From: Kumtagia sp044326205 | Lineage (GTDB): Bacteria > Pseudomonadota > Alphaproteobacteria > Rhizobiales > Rhizobiaceae | NCBI RefSeq assembly: GCF_044326205.1 | Contig: NZ_JBIRCY010000001.1 | Span: 1-64,000, forward strand | Direction: 5' to 3' | DNA: 64,000 nt | In this document: positions 35,740-44,074 of the stretch, piece by piece | Numbering within the stretch: the stretch's first letter is position 1 | Layout of the letters: every line of letters starts with the position of its first letter | Notes under the pieces: model-generated | Seen by the model: only the letters and a program-made list of their open reading frames with translations | The model's database searches: none | What the model was told of the DNA's origin: nothing | Position numbers and translations under genes: made by a program

Positions 35740-35814
35740 TCAGCGGCGATCCCTGGGGATCACCTGCCGCACGTGATCGCGCTTCAGCGGGAAGACTGCT
35801 CCCCGAAAAGGCAA
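35740..35814 (-). other. Second tiny ORF overlapping the first in another frame
   Basis: A TTG at 35814 opens a 24-codon frame that starts inside the 23-codon ORF and ends 44 bases beyond it. Its product is strongly basic (it contains FPLKRDHVRQVIPRDRR). The region also holds a second GGTGATCC. Translation is unproven; it is listed because overlapping mini-ORFs before a terminator can form a regulatory switch. Confidence 0.25.
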
Positions 35815-35855
35815 TCCGCCGAGACCACACGCTGGGAAACGAATACACTCGACAT
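35784..35855 (-). CDS. 23-codon ORF with ideal Shine-Dalgarno
   Basis: The ORF starts at the ATG at 35855 and encodes a peptide beginning MSSVFVSQRV. It stands in a compact unit: a promoter-like pair, a short leader, an unusually perfect ribosome site, this ORF, a structured stretch, and a strong terminator at 35676-35714. GATCAC just after its stop (within gcgatcacg) can pair with GTGATC of the ribosome site or with a second GGTGATCC downstream, which allows alternative folds. No protein gene follows on this strand. It may be a small protein, a dual-function sRNA or an orphan leader-peptide attenuator. Confidence 0.6.
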   Translation of the reverse strand: MSSVFVSQRVVSADCLFGEQSSR

Positions 35856-35856
35856 C

Positions 35857-35870
35857 GGATCACCTCCTTT
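35857..35870 (-). promoter_or_regulatory. Perfect anti-16S Shine-Dalgarno (14 nt)
   Basis: The minus strand reads AAAGGAGGTGATCC, complementary to the last 14 bases of typical 16S rRNA (GGATCACCTCCTTT). The AGGAGG core is seven bases from the ATG at 35855. Complementarity this long is rare for ordinary genes. Confidence 0.85.
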
Positions 35871-35891
35871 CGATTGGTTGAACACATGCAT

Positions 35892-35920
35892 ATGATGGGG
35901 TCTCGCCGCCGGTTTGGCAA
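35892..35920 (-). promoter_or_regulatory. Candidate sigma-70 promoter for the small-ORF unit
   Basis: On the minus strand TTGCCA (35915-35920) and CATCAT (35892-35897) are spaced by 17 bases. Transcription would begin near 35885 and give a leader of about 30 bases before the small ORF. Confidence 0.45.
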
Positions 35921-36022
35921 GAGCGGCCGCAACCTGCGGGCGTGCAAGCAGATTTGCAGGCGTTGAACGAGGGGTCAGGTCAGAGGCCGGGCGGGTTTGA
36001 AAACTGCCCGATGGGGGTGGGA

Positions 36023-37291
36023 ATGGACGCAGGCGACAGGGCGATCCGTATCATTCGGGCGGTGGTGGATACGCTGAGGCCCGGGTTCGCGGTCAGGCTC
36101 TGGACGGGGGAGCGTCTCGGCCCGCCAACCGGCGCGACGATTGTGCTCAACGATCAGGCCATCGTCTGGCGTCTGCTTCGCTATCCCAAACTCGATACGC
36201 TGATCGAGATGTGGGTGTCGAAAGCGGTCGACATCGAGGGCGGGACGCTCTTCGACATCTTCGAACGCCGCTCGGAAGGCAAGCTGAGAGCAAAACTCAA
36301 GACCTTGCCAAAACTCGGGCTGCTGCGCGACTTGCCAATGATCCTGTTTTCGGGAAACCCGACACGGAAAACCGCGGAGCTTGCGGGCCGTGACCCCTTC
36401 GTCAGCGGCTCCAGCGCCGAGGCGATCCGCCACCACTACGACATTTCCAACGCCTTCTACCGGCTCTTTCTCGACGAGCGCATGGTCTATAGCTGCGGCT
36501 ACTTCACCGATTTCGCCAATGGCATCGACCAGGCGCAGGCGGACAAGCTGGAGCACATCTGCAGAAAACTTCGGCTGAAGCCGGGAGACCGGCTGCTCGA
36601 CATCGGCTGCGGCTGGGGCGCCATGCTGATCTACGCGGCAAAACATTATGGCGTGACCGGCCACGGCGTGTCGCTGTCGGAGCGGCAGACCGAGCTTGCG
36701 CGCGAGCGCATCCGCGCGGAGGGGCTCGAGGACCGCATCACGATCGAGATCAAGTCCTACACGGAACTTAAGGGCAGTTTCGACAAGATCTGCTCGATCG
36801 GCATGTTCGAGCATCTGGGCATCGCCAACCATGCCACCTATTTCGCCAGCGTGCGCCGCCTGCTGAAGCAGGACGGCATCTACCTGCATCACGCGATCAC
36901 AAGGCGGTCGAAAGGCACGATGCGCAAGACGCTGAAGAAGGGCGCGGAATACCGGGCGATCATCAAATACATCTTTCCGGGCGGCGAACTCGACACGATC
37001 GGCATGACGACCGGCAATCTCGAAGCGCACGGGTTTCTCGTCTACGATGTCGAGAATTTGCGGGAACACTATGCCCGCACCTGTCGGCTCTGGGCCGAGA
37101 GGCTGCAAAACCGTTTCGACGAGGCGGTGGCCGAGGTGGGCGAAGCCAAGGCGCGGCTGTGGCTGCTCTATCTCACCGGCTGCTCGATCACCTTCCAGCG
37201 CGGCTCGACGCAGATTTTCCAGACGGTGGCGGTCAAGCGCGGCAAGGGCCTCAGCATATTGCCGCCGACGCGGGCGGATTTGTATCGATAG
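36023..37291 (+). CDS. cfa: Cyclopropane-fatty-acyl-phospholipid synthase family
   Basis: The 422-residue product carries the family signature: an N-terminal lipid-binding region, IRHHYDISNAFYRLFLDERMVYSCGYF, the SAM site LDIGCGWGAMLIYAAKHYG, and CSIGMFEHLG. It methylenates unsaturated acyl chains of membrane phospholipids at the inner face of the membrane. Rhizobia often have several cfa homologues, so the exact lipid product is inferred. Starts at 35942 (GTG), 36011 and 36023 are in frame; 36023 has GGGG/GGTGGGA just before it. Confidence 0.92.
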   Translation: MDAGDRAIRIIRAVVDTLRPGFAVRLWTGERLGPPTGATIVLNDQAIVWRLLRYPKLDTLIEMWVSKAVDIEGGTLFDIFERRSEGKLRAKLKTLPKLGLLRDLPMILFSGNPTRKTAELAGRDPFVSGSSAEAIRHHYDISNAFYRLFLDERMVYSCGYFTDFANGIDQAQADKLEHICRKLRLKPGDRLLDIGCGWGAMLIYAAKHYGVTGHGVSLSERQTELARERIRAEGLEDRITIEIKSYTELKGSFDKICSIGMFEHLGIANHATYFASVRRLLKQDGIYLHHAITRRSKGTMRKTLKKGAEYRAIIKYIFPGGELDTIGMTTGNLEAHGFLVYDVENLREHYARTCRLWAERLQNRFDEAVAEVGEAKARLWLLYLTGCSITFQRGSTQIFQTVAVKRGKGLSILPPTRADLYR

Positions 37292-37337
37292 AGTTGGAAA
37301 CGCTACCGCCTGTCCGCCGAGCCACCTCGACGAGGCC

Positions 37338-38078
37338 CTACAGGAAGCGCATCGGCGCGCCAAGCGAGACCCGCGCCGGCCTGTCGACGGTGCAATAGAC
37401 GCCCATATTGTGGGCATTGTGGCGCACCAGGTTGCGCAGGATATTGGGATCGTTGTCAAAACCGTCCTGCGCAATGATGGTGAAGCCGCAGCGGCGGCAC
37501 GGTTCCGAGATCGTCAGTTCCAGGTCGCCCACAGCCAGCCGCCGGCCGATCCATTCCGTCTCCGGGAACGATCCATCGACCTCGGGCATGTCGACCACGA
37601 TGTTTGGCCGAAAACGCCGGGCATCGGGATCGCCCTGCGGGTGCAAGGCTTTCAGCCGTGCCATTGAAGCGGTGGTGAGCAGATGCACCGGCGCCTTGCG
37701 GTAGCGTTCCGCGGTCAGCGGGCCGGCATAGGCGTCGGAAGCATATTTTCTATCGAACGGACGGATGGATACCGCAAAACCGAGATAGTCTGATACAGCC
37801 TCGTCGCTTTCGACGCCCGGCGCCGACAGCCAGCTGCTCTCCGGCGTTGCGATTTCCAATAGACCATCTGGCGAGAGCCGCGTCTTGATGTGCGGCACCT
37901 TGTGCCATTTGCGGTCGCCGTCGGGCCGGGCGATCTCGTCCGTCGGGGCTTCGACCAGGCCGAACAGACGATCACCCTCGGCGCCTGAAGCGCCGATATC
38001 CAGAATTCCTACCTGCTCGCCACCCAGCGAACTCGCCGGATAGCGCCAGAGACCACTAACCCGGCCGATCTCTTCCAT
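37338..38078 (-). CDS. MOSC domain protein with beta-barrel N-terminal domain
   Basis: The 246-residue product has a MOSC_N beta barrel (GRVSGLWRYPASSLGGEQ) and a MOSC sulfur-carrier domain with FRPNIVVDMPEVDG, DLELTISEPCRRCGFTII (the conserved Cys) and NMGVYCTV. MOSC proteins handle sulfur or molybdenum cofactor in detoxifying N-hydroxylated compounds; here the partner is unknown. The ATG at 38078 follows GGAGG and lies 22 bases after the acs stop, so it is expected to share the acs transcript. Confidence 0.88.
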   Translation of the reverse strand: MEEIGRVSGLWRYPASSLGGEQVGILDIGASGAEGDRLFGLVEAPTDEIARPDGDRKWHKVPHIKTRLSPDGLLEIATPESSWLSAPGVESDEAVSDYLGFAVSIRPFDRKYASDAYAGPLTAERYRKAPVHLLTTASMARLKALHPQGDPDARRFRPNIVVDMPEVDGSFPETEWIGRRLAVGDLELTISEPCRRCGFTIIAQDGFDNDPNILRNLVRHNAHNMGVYCTVDRPARVSLGAPMRFL

Positions 38079-38100
38079 TCGCGGCCTCCAGACCGAGGGT

Positions 38101-40056
38101 CTACCCTTTCTTGTTCTGACGGTTGGCGACGAGGTCGTCGACCACCGCCGGATCGGCGAGCGTCGATGTATCGCCCAGCGCGCCAAAATCGTCTTCGGCG
38201 ATTTTTCGCAAAATGCGGCGCATGATTTTCCCGGAGCGTGTCTTCGGCAGGCCGGGCGCGAATTGCAGCTTGTCGGGCGAGGCGATGGCGCCGATTTCCT
38301 GGCGCACATGCGCGACCAGTTCCTTGCGCAATTCGTCTGATCCCTGCTCGCCGGCCATCAGCGTCACGTAGCAATAGATGCCCTGGCCCTTGATGTCGTG
38401 CGGGTAACCGACGACCGCGGCCTCCGAGACCTTCGGGTGGCTGACCAGCGCCGACTCCACTTCCGCCGTGCCCATGCGGTGGCCGGAGACGTTGATCACG
38501 TCGTCGACGCGGCCGGTGATCCAGTAGTAGCCGTCCTCGTCGCGGCGGCAGCCGTCGCCGGTGAAATATTTGCCCTTGTAGGTCGAGAAATAGGTCTGCA
38601 CGAAGCGCTCGTGGTCGCCATAGACGGTACGCATCTGCCCCGGCCACGAATCGCTGATGCAGAGATTGCCGCTGACGGCGCCCTCCAGCAGCTTGCCGTC
38701 GCCGTCGACCAGTTCCGGCTTGACGCCGAAGAACGGCCTTGTCGCCGAGCCGGCTTTGAGGTCCGTGGCGCCCGGCAGCGGCGTGATCAGGATGCCGCCC
38801 GTCTCGGTCTGCCACCAGGTGTCGACGATTGGCACCTTCTTGTCGCCGACGACGTTGAAATACCACTCCCAGGCTTCCGGGTTGATCGGCTCGCCGACCG
38901 TGCCAAGCGTGCGCAGCGACTTGCGCGAGGTTTTGGTGACATGACCGTCGCCGGCGCCCATCAGCGCGCGCAGCGCGGTGGGCGCGGTGTAGAAGATGTT
39001 GACCTGATGCTTGTCGATTACCTCCCAGAAGCGCGACTGCGAGGGATAGTTCGGTACGCCTTCGAACATCAGGGTGGTCGCGCCGTTGGCGAGCGGCCCA
39101 TACACGATATAGCTGTGGCCGGTGACCCAGCCGACATCGGCGGTGCACCAGTAGATGTCCCCGTCGTGATAATCGAAGACATACTGGTGGGTCATCGAGA
39201 CCCAGACCAGATAGCCGGCGGTGGTGTGCAGGACGCCCTTCGGCTTTCCGGTCGAGCCGGAGGTATAGAGGATGAACAGCGGGTCCTCCGCCTTCATCTT
39301 CTCCGGCTTGCATTCGGCCGGAACCGAAGCAACCTCGTCGTGGTACCAGACGTCTCTACCCGGCGCCCAGCCGACCTTGCCGCCGGTGCGGCGCACCACC
39401 AGCACGTTCTTGACCATGACATGCTGGCGCGCCGCGATGTCGATCGCCTTGTCGGTGTTTTCCTTGAGAGGAATGGTCTTGCCGCCGCGCAGGCCCTCGT
39501 CGGCAGTGATCACGAAGGTCGATTCGCAGTCGACGATACGGCCGGCCAGCGAATCCGGCGAGAAGCCGCCGAAGACGATCGAATGGATGGCGCCGATGCG
39601 GGTGCAGGCGAGCATCGCATAGGCGGCTTCCGGGATCATCGGCATATAGATGGTAACGCGGTCGCCCTTCTTGACGCCGTGCTTCTTCAGCACATTAGCG
39701 AGCCGGCAGACGTGGCCGTGGAGTTCCTTGTAGGTGATCTTCTTGTCATCATAGGGGTTGTCGCCCTCCCAGATGATCGCCACCTGGTCGCCGCGCTTCT
39801 TCAAATGCCGGTCGATACAGTTGTAGGAGACGTTGGTGCGGCCGTCCTCGAACCATTTGATCGAGACCTTGCCGTTGTAGGAGGTGTTCTTGACCTTGGT
39901 GAAGGGCTTGAACCAGTCGATGCGCTGGCCGTGCCTGGCCCAGAACTTGTCCGGATTCTTGATCGAATCGGCATACCATTTCAGGTAGGTCTCGTTGTCG
40001 ATCAGGGCGCGCTTCTTCCACGCGGGCTGGACCTTGTGGACATGCACTTCGGACAT
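38101..40056 (-). CDS. acs: Acetyl-CoA synthetase
   Basis: The 651-residue product is a full-length AMP-forming acetyl-CoA synthetase. Motifs include YTSGSTGKPKGVLHTTAGYL, WWQTETGGILITPLPG with the acetate-pocket tryptophan, DVINVSGHRMGTAEVE and the acetylation-control lysine in PKTRSGKIMRRILR. It activates acetate with ATP and CoA in the cytoplasm. GGGAGGG precedes the ATG at 40056. Acetylation of that lysine is a known regulation in relatives. Confidence 0.98.
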   Translation of the reverse strand: MSEVHVHKVQPAWKKRALIDNETYLKWYADSIKNPDKFWARHGQRIDWFKPFTKVKNTSYNGKVSIKWFEDGRTNVSYNCIDRHLKKRGDQVAIIWEGDNPYDDKKITYKELHGHVCRLANVLKKHGVKKGDRVTIYMPMIPEAAYAMLACTRIGAIHSIVFGGFSPDSLAGRIVDCESTFVITADEGLRGGKTIPLKENTDKAIDIAARQHVMVKNVLVVRRTGGKVGWAPGRDVWYHDEVASVPAECKPEKMKAEDPLFILYTSGSTGKPKGVLHTTAGYLVWVSMTHQYVFDYHDGDIYWCTADVGWVTGHSYIVYGPLANGATTLMFEGVPNYPSQSRFWEVIDKHQVNIFYTAPTALRALMGAGDGHVTKTSRKSLRTLGTVGEPINPEAWEWYFNVVGDKKVPIVDTWWQTETGGILITPLPGATDLKAGSATRPFFGVKPELVDGDGKLLEGAVSGNLCISDSWPGQMRTVYGDHERFVQTYFSTYKGKYFTGDGCRRDEDGYYWITGRVDDVINVSGHRMGTAEVESALVSHPKVSEAAVVGYPHDIKGQGIYCYVTLMAGEQGSDELRKELVAHVRQEIGAIASPDKLQFAPGLPKTRSGKIMRRILRKIAEDDFGALGDTSTLADPAVVDDLVANRQNKKG

Positions 40057-40371
40057 TCTTTTCCCTCCCTTGCGCCGCGACCCATCTGCCATGCGCCGCA
40101 ACCCGGCGCCAGCCGGTCCGTGATTTGGCCGGCATTATTATCAATTCGCCGGAAACGACAATATTAGACGTTGGGGGCGCGTGGCGGGATGCCGCATCGG
40201 CCCTGATTCAGGCGCCGCGATATCTGTTAGCACTCAGCCGGCTTCGCTGCCAAGTTACTGAAATTCTTGACAGAACCGGGACGCCGGGAGCAAATTTGTT
40301 AATCGACAGGTAACCGTTGCGTCGCACAATTTGCTTGGGAGGATTGTTCGGCGCTCGAGACGAGGACCGCC
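40057..40371. promoter_or_regulatory. Divergent acs / usg upstream region (315 bp)
   Basis: No gene is seen. TTGACA at 40267-40272 is a good -35 hexamer on the plus strand; about 17 bases further the -10 region is weak (GCAAAT). It is a candidate promoter for usg. The acs promoter must lie near 40080-40200. Confidence 0.35.
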
Positions 40372-40644
40372 ATGCGAACCGCTTCCGAAATGGAACTGAT
40401 GCTCCAGGGCTACGGGCTGACCACCGCGAAGATCCTCTATCATTATCCCGACCATCCGCATCTGCTGCAGACCTACGTCTGGCAGGATTTCGACCTCGCG
40501 CCGAAATTCCCGATGCTGTTCAAGTTCCTGGACTTCTGGCAGGAAAAGCTGGAAGGGCCACTGCACTCGGTGGCCTACACCCATCGACGGCTGATCGCGC
40601 CCAATGAATGGCGCAAGGTCGACGGCGAGATCGTGCTGCACTGA
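40372..40644 (+). CDS. usg: Usg family protein
   Basis: The 90-residue product matches the Usg family (LMLQGYGLTTAKILYHYPDHPHLLQTYVWQD and KFLDFWQEKLEGPLHSV). The family was named from an open frame near tryptophan or pho genes in rhizobia and has no known biochemical role. It is small, soluble and well conserved in Hyphomicrobiales. It ends two bases before the convergent stop of the secreted-protein gene. Confidence 0.9.
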   Translation: MRTASEMELMLQGYGLTTAKILYHYPDHPHLLQTYVWQDFDLAPKFPMLFKFLDFWQEKLEGPLHSVAYTHRRLIAPNEWRKVDGEIVLH

Positions 40645-40646
40645 AC

Positions 40647-41927
40647 CTATTGGCTCGGCGTCGAGCTTGCCACGACTTTCGACTGCTCGCACTTGCTGGC
40701 ATTGTCGGTCTGCCGATATTCGCCCTTGTTTGCGATCACAAAAGTCGCGATAGGCCTAGGAAGGCCATATTTGTTGGAAAGTATATCACGCAGGGCGAAG
40801 AATTCCTGCCGGCAGGTATATAGCGGAAATCCGTTACGCCCAGACGAAAAGCCCGCAGCTTCTATCTCCCCCGCCGTCAATTCGCCATCGACGTCATCGC
40901 TTCCCGAAATATAAATTCTTACGGATTTTGGCTCACTCGAACAATTCTCGCGCGTACGGTCGGTCTTTATCTCATAGATCACGCCGGATCGCGTCGTACG
41001 GTCCATATCGAAATCTTCCCCCTTCGCGTACTCGGTCTTTCCGGACACACCGCCGGTCATCGCCAGTTTCGCTGTTATTGGGGAAAGTATCGTATTAAGA
41101 TCGATGCCAAGCTCCACATCAAAGGTAAAATCGAAGGAGATTTGGGTTTCGCAGCTTTTGCTATCGAGAAATCTGCTGTTTAGATACCCAAGTATCTTAT
41201 CTTTTAATTCATCAATATCTCGGTTATTCTTCCTAAACGCATCTTCTATCGCGTTGTATGCCTCTTTGGCGGGATCATATTTCAGGAACGGAAATGCCCA
41301 TTCGTTGGATTTCAGAAAAACATCCCTCGAAAGCACCGCAACATCATCGGTTGTCGTGGTAACAACTTCATCGGCGCGCCAAAGGTCGCCAAGTTTTGAT
41401 TTATCGAGAACAAGTGATATCTTGTTGTCCTCTGAATTTATGTCCGCAACGGCATAGACTTCAGACTGAGTTAATCCAATCTGATTGTATTTTTCGGTTT
41501 TCACGTCCTTTTTCGCCTGAATGACGGCGATAAGCTTTACAGATCTACCCTTCGTCTTTTCATCGAATATCGCGCTTCTGAAGAAACCAGCTGGTGGCTT
41601 TGCAAGGGTTTTGTTCTCTCCTATCACATAGGTCAACAATCCGTCATAGGTGATTGCAAGGTGCCATGTATTACCTGCGCTGTCCTCATAGCTATTGTTG
41701 AGCAAGGCTAATGGGGTTCCTGCCGGTATGTATATTTTCTTTTCATGAATTTGAGGATTTTTTAGAGCGTCATTGCTGTAGATATTGAATAGCCGCCCGA
41801 TGGTGCTCTTCGCAATTGCATAATCGACAATCTCTACATCTTTGTCTTGCACTTGAAGAGGTTGTGCGTTCAGCGGGGCCAGGACGAACATGGCCACCAT
41901 GAAGATCGCGAAGCTTAGAAGTCGCAT
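40647..41927 (-). CDS. AT-rich orphan secreted protein (426 aa)
   Basis: GGAGG lies five bases before the ATG at 41927. The product has a signal peptide (to LAPLNAQP) and no other membrane segment. The mature part is charged, with many Lys/Asp/Asn, and includes a segment like FTFDVELGIDLNTILSPITAKLAMTGGV that suggests amphipathic strands. Four cysteines in the last two-thirds may pair. The gene is clearly AT-richer than its surroundings (long TTA/ATA/AAA-rich stretches), which indicates horizontal gain. No family is recognised. Confidence 0.7.
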   Translation of the reverse strand: MRLLSFAIFMVAMFVLAPLNAQPLQVQDKDVEIVDYAIAKSTIGRLFNIYSNDALKNPQIHEKKIYIPAGTPLALLNNSYEDSAGNTWHLAITYDGLLTYVIGENKTLAKPPAGFFRSAIFDEKTKGRSVKLIAVIQAKKDVKTEKYNQIGLTQSEVYAVADINSEDNKISLVLDKSKLGDLWRADEVVTTTTDDVAVLSRDVFLKSNEWAFPFLKYDPAKEAYNAIEDAFRKNNRDIDELKDKILGYLNSRFLDSKSCETQISFDFTFDVELGIDLNTILSPITAKLAMTGGVSGKTEYAKGEDFDMDRTTRSGVIYEIKTDRTRENCSSEPKSVRIYISGSDDVDGELTAGEIEAAGFSSGRNGFPLYTCRQEFFALRDILSNKYGLPRPIATFVIANKGEYRQTDNASKCEQSKVVASSTPSQ

Positions 41928-42116
41928 CTGTTGCCTCCCGCACAGCGACCATAGCGGGATTGTAGTCATTAAGCTCCGATCTTTGCAACAGCGTGGCTGC
42001 CACTAAAGCGCGCCAAGTATGCCGGAACTGGTCTGTCCGATACGGTAGGTTCATTCAGGAAAACGCGGCGGGACGGCGCCCCGCCGTTCGGTTTCTCTGC
42101 CCACTCGCCTCGGCGG

Positions 42117-42398
42117 CTACGCTCGTTTGACCAGCCCGACAATGATCAGGATGATGATCGCGCCGATCGCCGCGGCGATGATGGAGCCAATCATGCCGCT
42201 GCCCAGCGAAATGCCGATCTTCGGAAGCAACCAGCCGGCGACGATAGCGCCGACAATGCCGAGCACGATGTTGCCGACGAGGCCAAAGCCCATGCCTTTG
42301 ACGACCAGGCCGGCAAGCCAACCGGCGAGGCCGCCTACGATGATCCAGATGATGACGTTGTAGAGTACGTTCGAGCCTTCGACGGCTGCATTTTCCAT
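42117..42398 (-). CDS. GlsB/YeaQ/YmgE-type membrane protein
   Basis: The 93-residue product has three hydrophobic segments with the typical WIIVGGLAGWLAGLVVKG, GNIVLGIVGAIVAGWL and GSIIAAAIGAIIILIIVGLV. This transglycosylase-associated family is linked to stress response in other bacteria and is without known activity. The ATG at 42398 has AGGAG seven bases upstream; the ATG at 42404 is too close to that site. Confidence 0.9.
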   Translation of the reverse strand: MENAAVEGSNVLYNVIIWIIVGGLAGWLAGLVVKGMGFGLVGNIVLGIVGAIVAGWLLPKIGISLGSGMIGSIIAAAIGAIIILIIVGLVKRA

Positions 42399-42543
42399 GA
42401 ACATTCTCCTGCATCGACCACGGTCGCTGCCTGCCAGCGAATCCTCGCCATGGCCGAATCAGAGAATACGCCTCACGGGCATCCTTATCCAGCATGCGGT
42501 TGTGGCCGCCGTTTGCAGGTGCGCATCGCGTGCGGGACGAATC

Positions 42544-42789
42544 TCAGAGGAAGTTCGGAACAACCCACGGGTTGATCTCGATGCCCGAGCGGCGCGGCGC
42601 AGGCGCATTCCCGTTCGGCGCCGGATCGATCGACTGGGTCTTGAATTGATCGAGCACCGGCCGCTCCGCCGGCTTGACCACGCGGGTCTTGGCGGTGGGA
42701 GCCGCCGGCGGCTGCTTGACGGTATCCATGGCGAAGAGCGGGCTGGAGACGGCCACCATGACCGCCAGGGCAAGGGCGACTTGTTTCAC
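42544..42789 (-). CDS. Small exported proline-rich protein
   Basis: A GTG start at 42789 with AAGGA upstream gives an 81-residue product with a signal peptide (MKQVALALAVMVAVSSPLFA) and a Pro/Ala/Lys-rich mature part without recognisable domain. Two strongly similar palindromic sites lie upstream at 42809-42826 and 42869-42886, so the gene is probably controlled, perhaps by the adjoining TetR protein encoded just upstream on the same strand. Confidence 0.6.
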   Translation of the reverse strand: MKQVALALAVMVAVSSPLFAMDTVKQPPAAPTAKTRVVKPAERPVLDQFKTQSIDPAPNGNAPAPRRSGIEINPWVVPNFL

Positions 42790-42808
42790 GATCGGATCCT
42801 TTCGCGTA

Positions 42809-42886
42809 AAATCTCGTACATGTACGCCATTACGTACGCATACGGCATGCGAAGGTCGTGCGCAATAGAAATCTCGTACGTGTACG
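42809..42886. promoter_or_regulatory. Paired palindromic operator candidates
   Basis: The 18-base sites aaatctcgtac(a/g)tgtacg start at 42809 and 42869, exactly 60 bp apart, with one difference. Each contains a cgtac-tgtacg palindrome, perfect in the first copy. tgtacgaaaa after the second site recurs at about 43604 upstream of the TetR start. They fit a TetR-family operator set controlling the small exported gene and possibly the regulator itself. Confidence 0.6.
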
Positions 42887-42935
42887 AAAATATTTCCGAA
42901 ACGTTAAGAAAAGTCGTGCGAAGCGGCGTTGGGCG

Positions 42936-43571
42936 TCAGCAGCGTCGCGGATCGTCCAGCGGTGGAACGGGAGCGCTGCGGATGCCCGCAAGCACGACCT
43001 CGATCGAGCGCTCGACATAGGCGTCGCGGTCGCCGAAGGGATAGTTCGGAAAGCTGATCAGCAGCGACACGGTGCCATGCCCAAAAGTCCAGATCAGCGT
43101 GGCGATGGCGAACACGTCGCCTGAAAGCACGCTCGCGTCGACGCAGGCCTGGACCCGCTGGAGGAGGAGCAGCAGCGCAGGATTGTCCTTGTGGATGCCC
43201 TTTAAATCCATGTCCGCGAAGCCGGCCGGGTCGCGCGTCATGAAGACGGTCCGGTATTCGTTTGGATTGTCGAAGCCGAATGCCGCGTATTCGCGCATCA
43301 GCTTGATGAGGGCTTCGAGCGGGTCGGCGGGCGCGTCGCGCTCCATGCACCTGGCCAAGACGGCGAAAGCGTCCTGGGCCAGCGCGAACAGGATGGAATG
43401 CTTGTCCGGGAAATAGGAATAGACCGACATCGGGGCATAGCCGACGCGCGCAGCCAGCTTCCGGATCGTCAGGCCTTCGTAGCCGTCTTCCTTGACCAGC
43501 GCGTGGGCGGCCTCGATCAGCTCGGCGCGGATCCCGGCCTTCTGCGTTTCCCTGCGGCTCCTGGCTTGCAT
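42936..43571 (-). CDS. TetR-family transcriptional regulator
   Basis: The 211-residue product has an N-terminal helix-turn-helix (AHALVKEDGYEGLTIRKLAARVGYAPMSVYSYFPDKHSILFAL) and a C-terminal ligand-binding domain of the WHG type. The ligand is unknown. GGAGG precedes the ATG at 43571. The divergent ACT-domain gene and the small exported gene downstream are its likely targets, judged from the palindromes at 42809-42886 and the half-site upstream of its own start. Confidence 0.92.
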   Translation of the reverse strand: MQARSRRETQKAGIRAELIEAAHALVKEDGYEGLTIRKLAARVGYAPMSVYSYFPDKHSILFALAQDAFAVLARCMERDAPADPLEALIKLMREYAAFGFDNPNEYRTVFMTRDPAGFADMDLKGIHKDNPALLLLLQRVQACVDASVLSGDVFAIATLIWTFGHGTVSLLISFPNYPFGDRDAYVERSIEVVLAGIRSAPVPPLDDPRRC

Positions 43572-43673
43572 GCTTGGCGGGCCTCCCGACGTGGATTATA
43601 CGCTGTACGAAAAATGCTTCAACGGCGATGCGGGTTGCAAGATGCAGGTTTCGCGGACGGCAAGGTGTGCGGC

Positions 43674-44072
43674 ATGACGGGAGAAACGAAGCTTGCGGCA
43701 TTGATTGCCGGGATGCGGCCTTGCTTGCAAACCGGCGTCTTTGTGTTCTGCAGCATCCCGAGCGGCCACGCCGTGCTGCAATATGTCGAACCGGTCATGC
43801 TGTTCCGCGAAGCCGAAGGCATCACACTGATCCTGCGCGAAGAGGACGCGGATGCCGCCGGTCTGGCCAAAACCTTCCCGTGCAGGATGATCACGCTGGA
43901 GATTCATTCCTCGCTGGAGGCGGTAGGATTCCTTGCCGCCATCACAGCGCGACTTGCCGCCGCGGGCATGGGGGTCAACCCTGTCTCCGCCTTCTACCAC
44001 GACCATTTGTTCGTGCCGGCCGGCCGGGCGGAAGAGGCGATGGCGATCCTGCGGGAAATGGCGAAGGGCTGA
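43674..44072 (+). CDS. ACT domain protein (DUF2241-like)
   Basis: The 132-residue product has two ACT-like halves. The first contains FVFCSIPSGHAVLQYVEPVMLFREAEG; the second MITLEIHSSLEAVGFLAAITARLAAAGMGVNPVSAF. ACT domains bind amino acids or other small ligands. No enzyme domain is attached, so it may be a free ligand-binding regulator. AAGGTG precedes the ATG. It ends two bases from the convergent GNAT gene. Confidence 0.85.
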   Translation: MTGETKLAALIAGMRPCLQTGVFVFCSIPSGHAVLQYVEPVMLFREAEGITLILREEDADAAGLAKTFPCRMITLEIHSSLEAVGFLAAITARLAAAGMGVNPVSAFYHDHLFVPAGRAEEAMAILREMAKG

Positions 44073-44074
44073 AG

